A stretch of 57,193 nt of DNA, from assembly GCA_051453625.1 (NCBI GenBank), contig JBOZIK010000001.1:122641684-122698876 (forward strand), given 5' to 3'. Source of the DNA: Welwitschia mirabilis. Its lineage: Eukaryota > Gnetophyta > Gnetopsida > Welwitschiales. A program made the position numbers and the translations under genes. Each line of letters starts with the position of its first letter. The first letter of the stretch is position 1. Shown here one piece after another: positions 56,700-57,193 of the stretch. A model generated the notes under the pieces. That model was not told the DNA's origin and made no database searches. It was given only the letters and a program-made list of their open reading frames with translations.

Positions 56700-57193
56700 C
56701 TTTTTGTGTGCCATGTTCTATTGAATCTGGAGGCTGAACATTTGTAGGGTTTCTAGTGCATTGATTCCCTTATGAATTTTGAAGGATTTTTGATTCGATT
56801 AAACTTGAAAAGGAGTGGAATCAGGGTGTATTTGATAGCATAGAATGCAGCTAATATCATTTATTGAATTTCCCTAATATTAGAACTGTTTTCCTGCCAA
56901 GAAAATGTTTTTTTTTTTTTGACATATTGCACCCCTCTTCCTACAAAAATGTTTCAGAGCATTTCAGATGGCTTCACACTCAGAAAATGGGAGAAAATGC
57001 CTTAGCTTAAATTTCCCTAGCTTGAAATGCCATTATTTAAGAAGAAGAGGTATTACTCAGTGAAAAAAAAGATCAAAAATCTATTGCATTTTGCTTACAA
57101 AGTGACACTCGAAATTTCACATAATAAATTTTCTCTTTGTGCATTTTTCCTCTTTCTTTTACCAAGTGTTTATCTCCCAATTGAAATTTGTGG
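56700..57193. other. Right end without a recognisable gene
   Basis: AT-rich, with a T run at about 56908-56920. Nothing recognised on either strand. Confidence 0.45.

Noticed and set aside
1-57193. CRISPR arrays, bacterial operons, riboswitches, rRNA
   Set aside because: No regularly spaced identical repeats with unique spacers and no prokaryotic-type genes; everything recognisable is of plant retroelement type.

Overview
This window looks like intergenic DNA from a large, repeat-rich plant nuclear genome, probably a seed plant; I cannot place it more closely. It is strongly AT-rich and has no complete host gene and no bacterial-style operon. Almost every recognisable protein signature belongs to a decayed retrotransposon: plant L1-type LINE endonuclease/RT, Athila/Tat-type Ty3/gypsy pol, and chromovirus-type gypsy integrase. 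Most damage is C-to-T or G-to-A, such as Gln or Arg codons turned into stops and Asp turned into Asn. That fits long methylation of silenced repeats. There are 24 runs of N, and many of the 100-N runs have the same sequence on both sides, so the local structure is partly an assembly product.

Layout, left half. 1-745: two diverged copies of a promoter-like repeat, each a ~35-bp minisatellite followed by a TATA-like box. 2.75-3.5 kb: chromovirus-type gypsy RT remnant (+). 11.29-12.73 and 22.15-22.72 kb: one Athila/Tat-like gypsy pol (-) cut in two. The cut is a minus-strand L1 LINE (12731-22149) flanked by a 14-bp target-site duplication. Inside the LINE the assembly holds three overlapping, diverged copies of the ORF1 region and three of the RT core. 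25912-27015: a short non-autonomous LTR element. 30.1-30.8 kb: integrase C-terminus of another gypsy element (-).

Layout, right half. 31603-44854 is the best-preserved element ('A', +): LTR, tRNA-Asp-type primer site, gag, protease, RT, RNase H, integrase split by a 2.27-kb insertion, spacer and an extra ORF ('ORF3'). ORF3 ends exactly at an LTR of the same family in opposite orientation (44855-46052). A minus-strand piece follows ('P': LTR, 3' region, ORF3, second LTR to 48507), then a chromovirus integrase (+, 48.54-49.79 kb). Then comes a second minus-strand family member ('Q': integrase tail at 54.5-54.7 kb, spacer, ORF3 at 50.82-52.10 kb). A tandem array and a tRNA-like promoter-box pair lie near the right end.

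The most interesting unit is ORF3. It occurs three times (A, P, Q), on the pol strand and downstream of pol wherever pol can be seen. It has a conserved central block and a coiled-coil C-terminal part. I do not recognise its family. Its position is that of the env-like or extra ORF of Athila/Tat elements.
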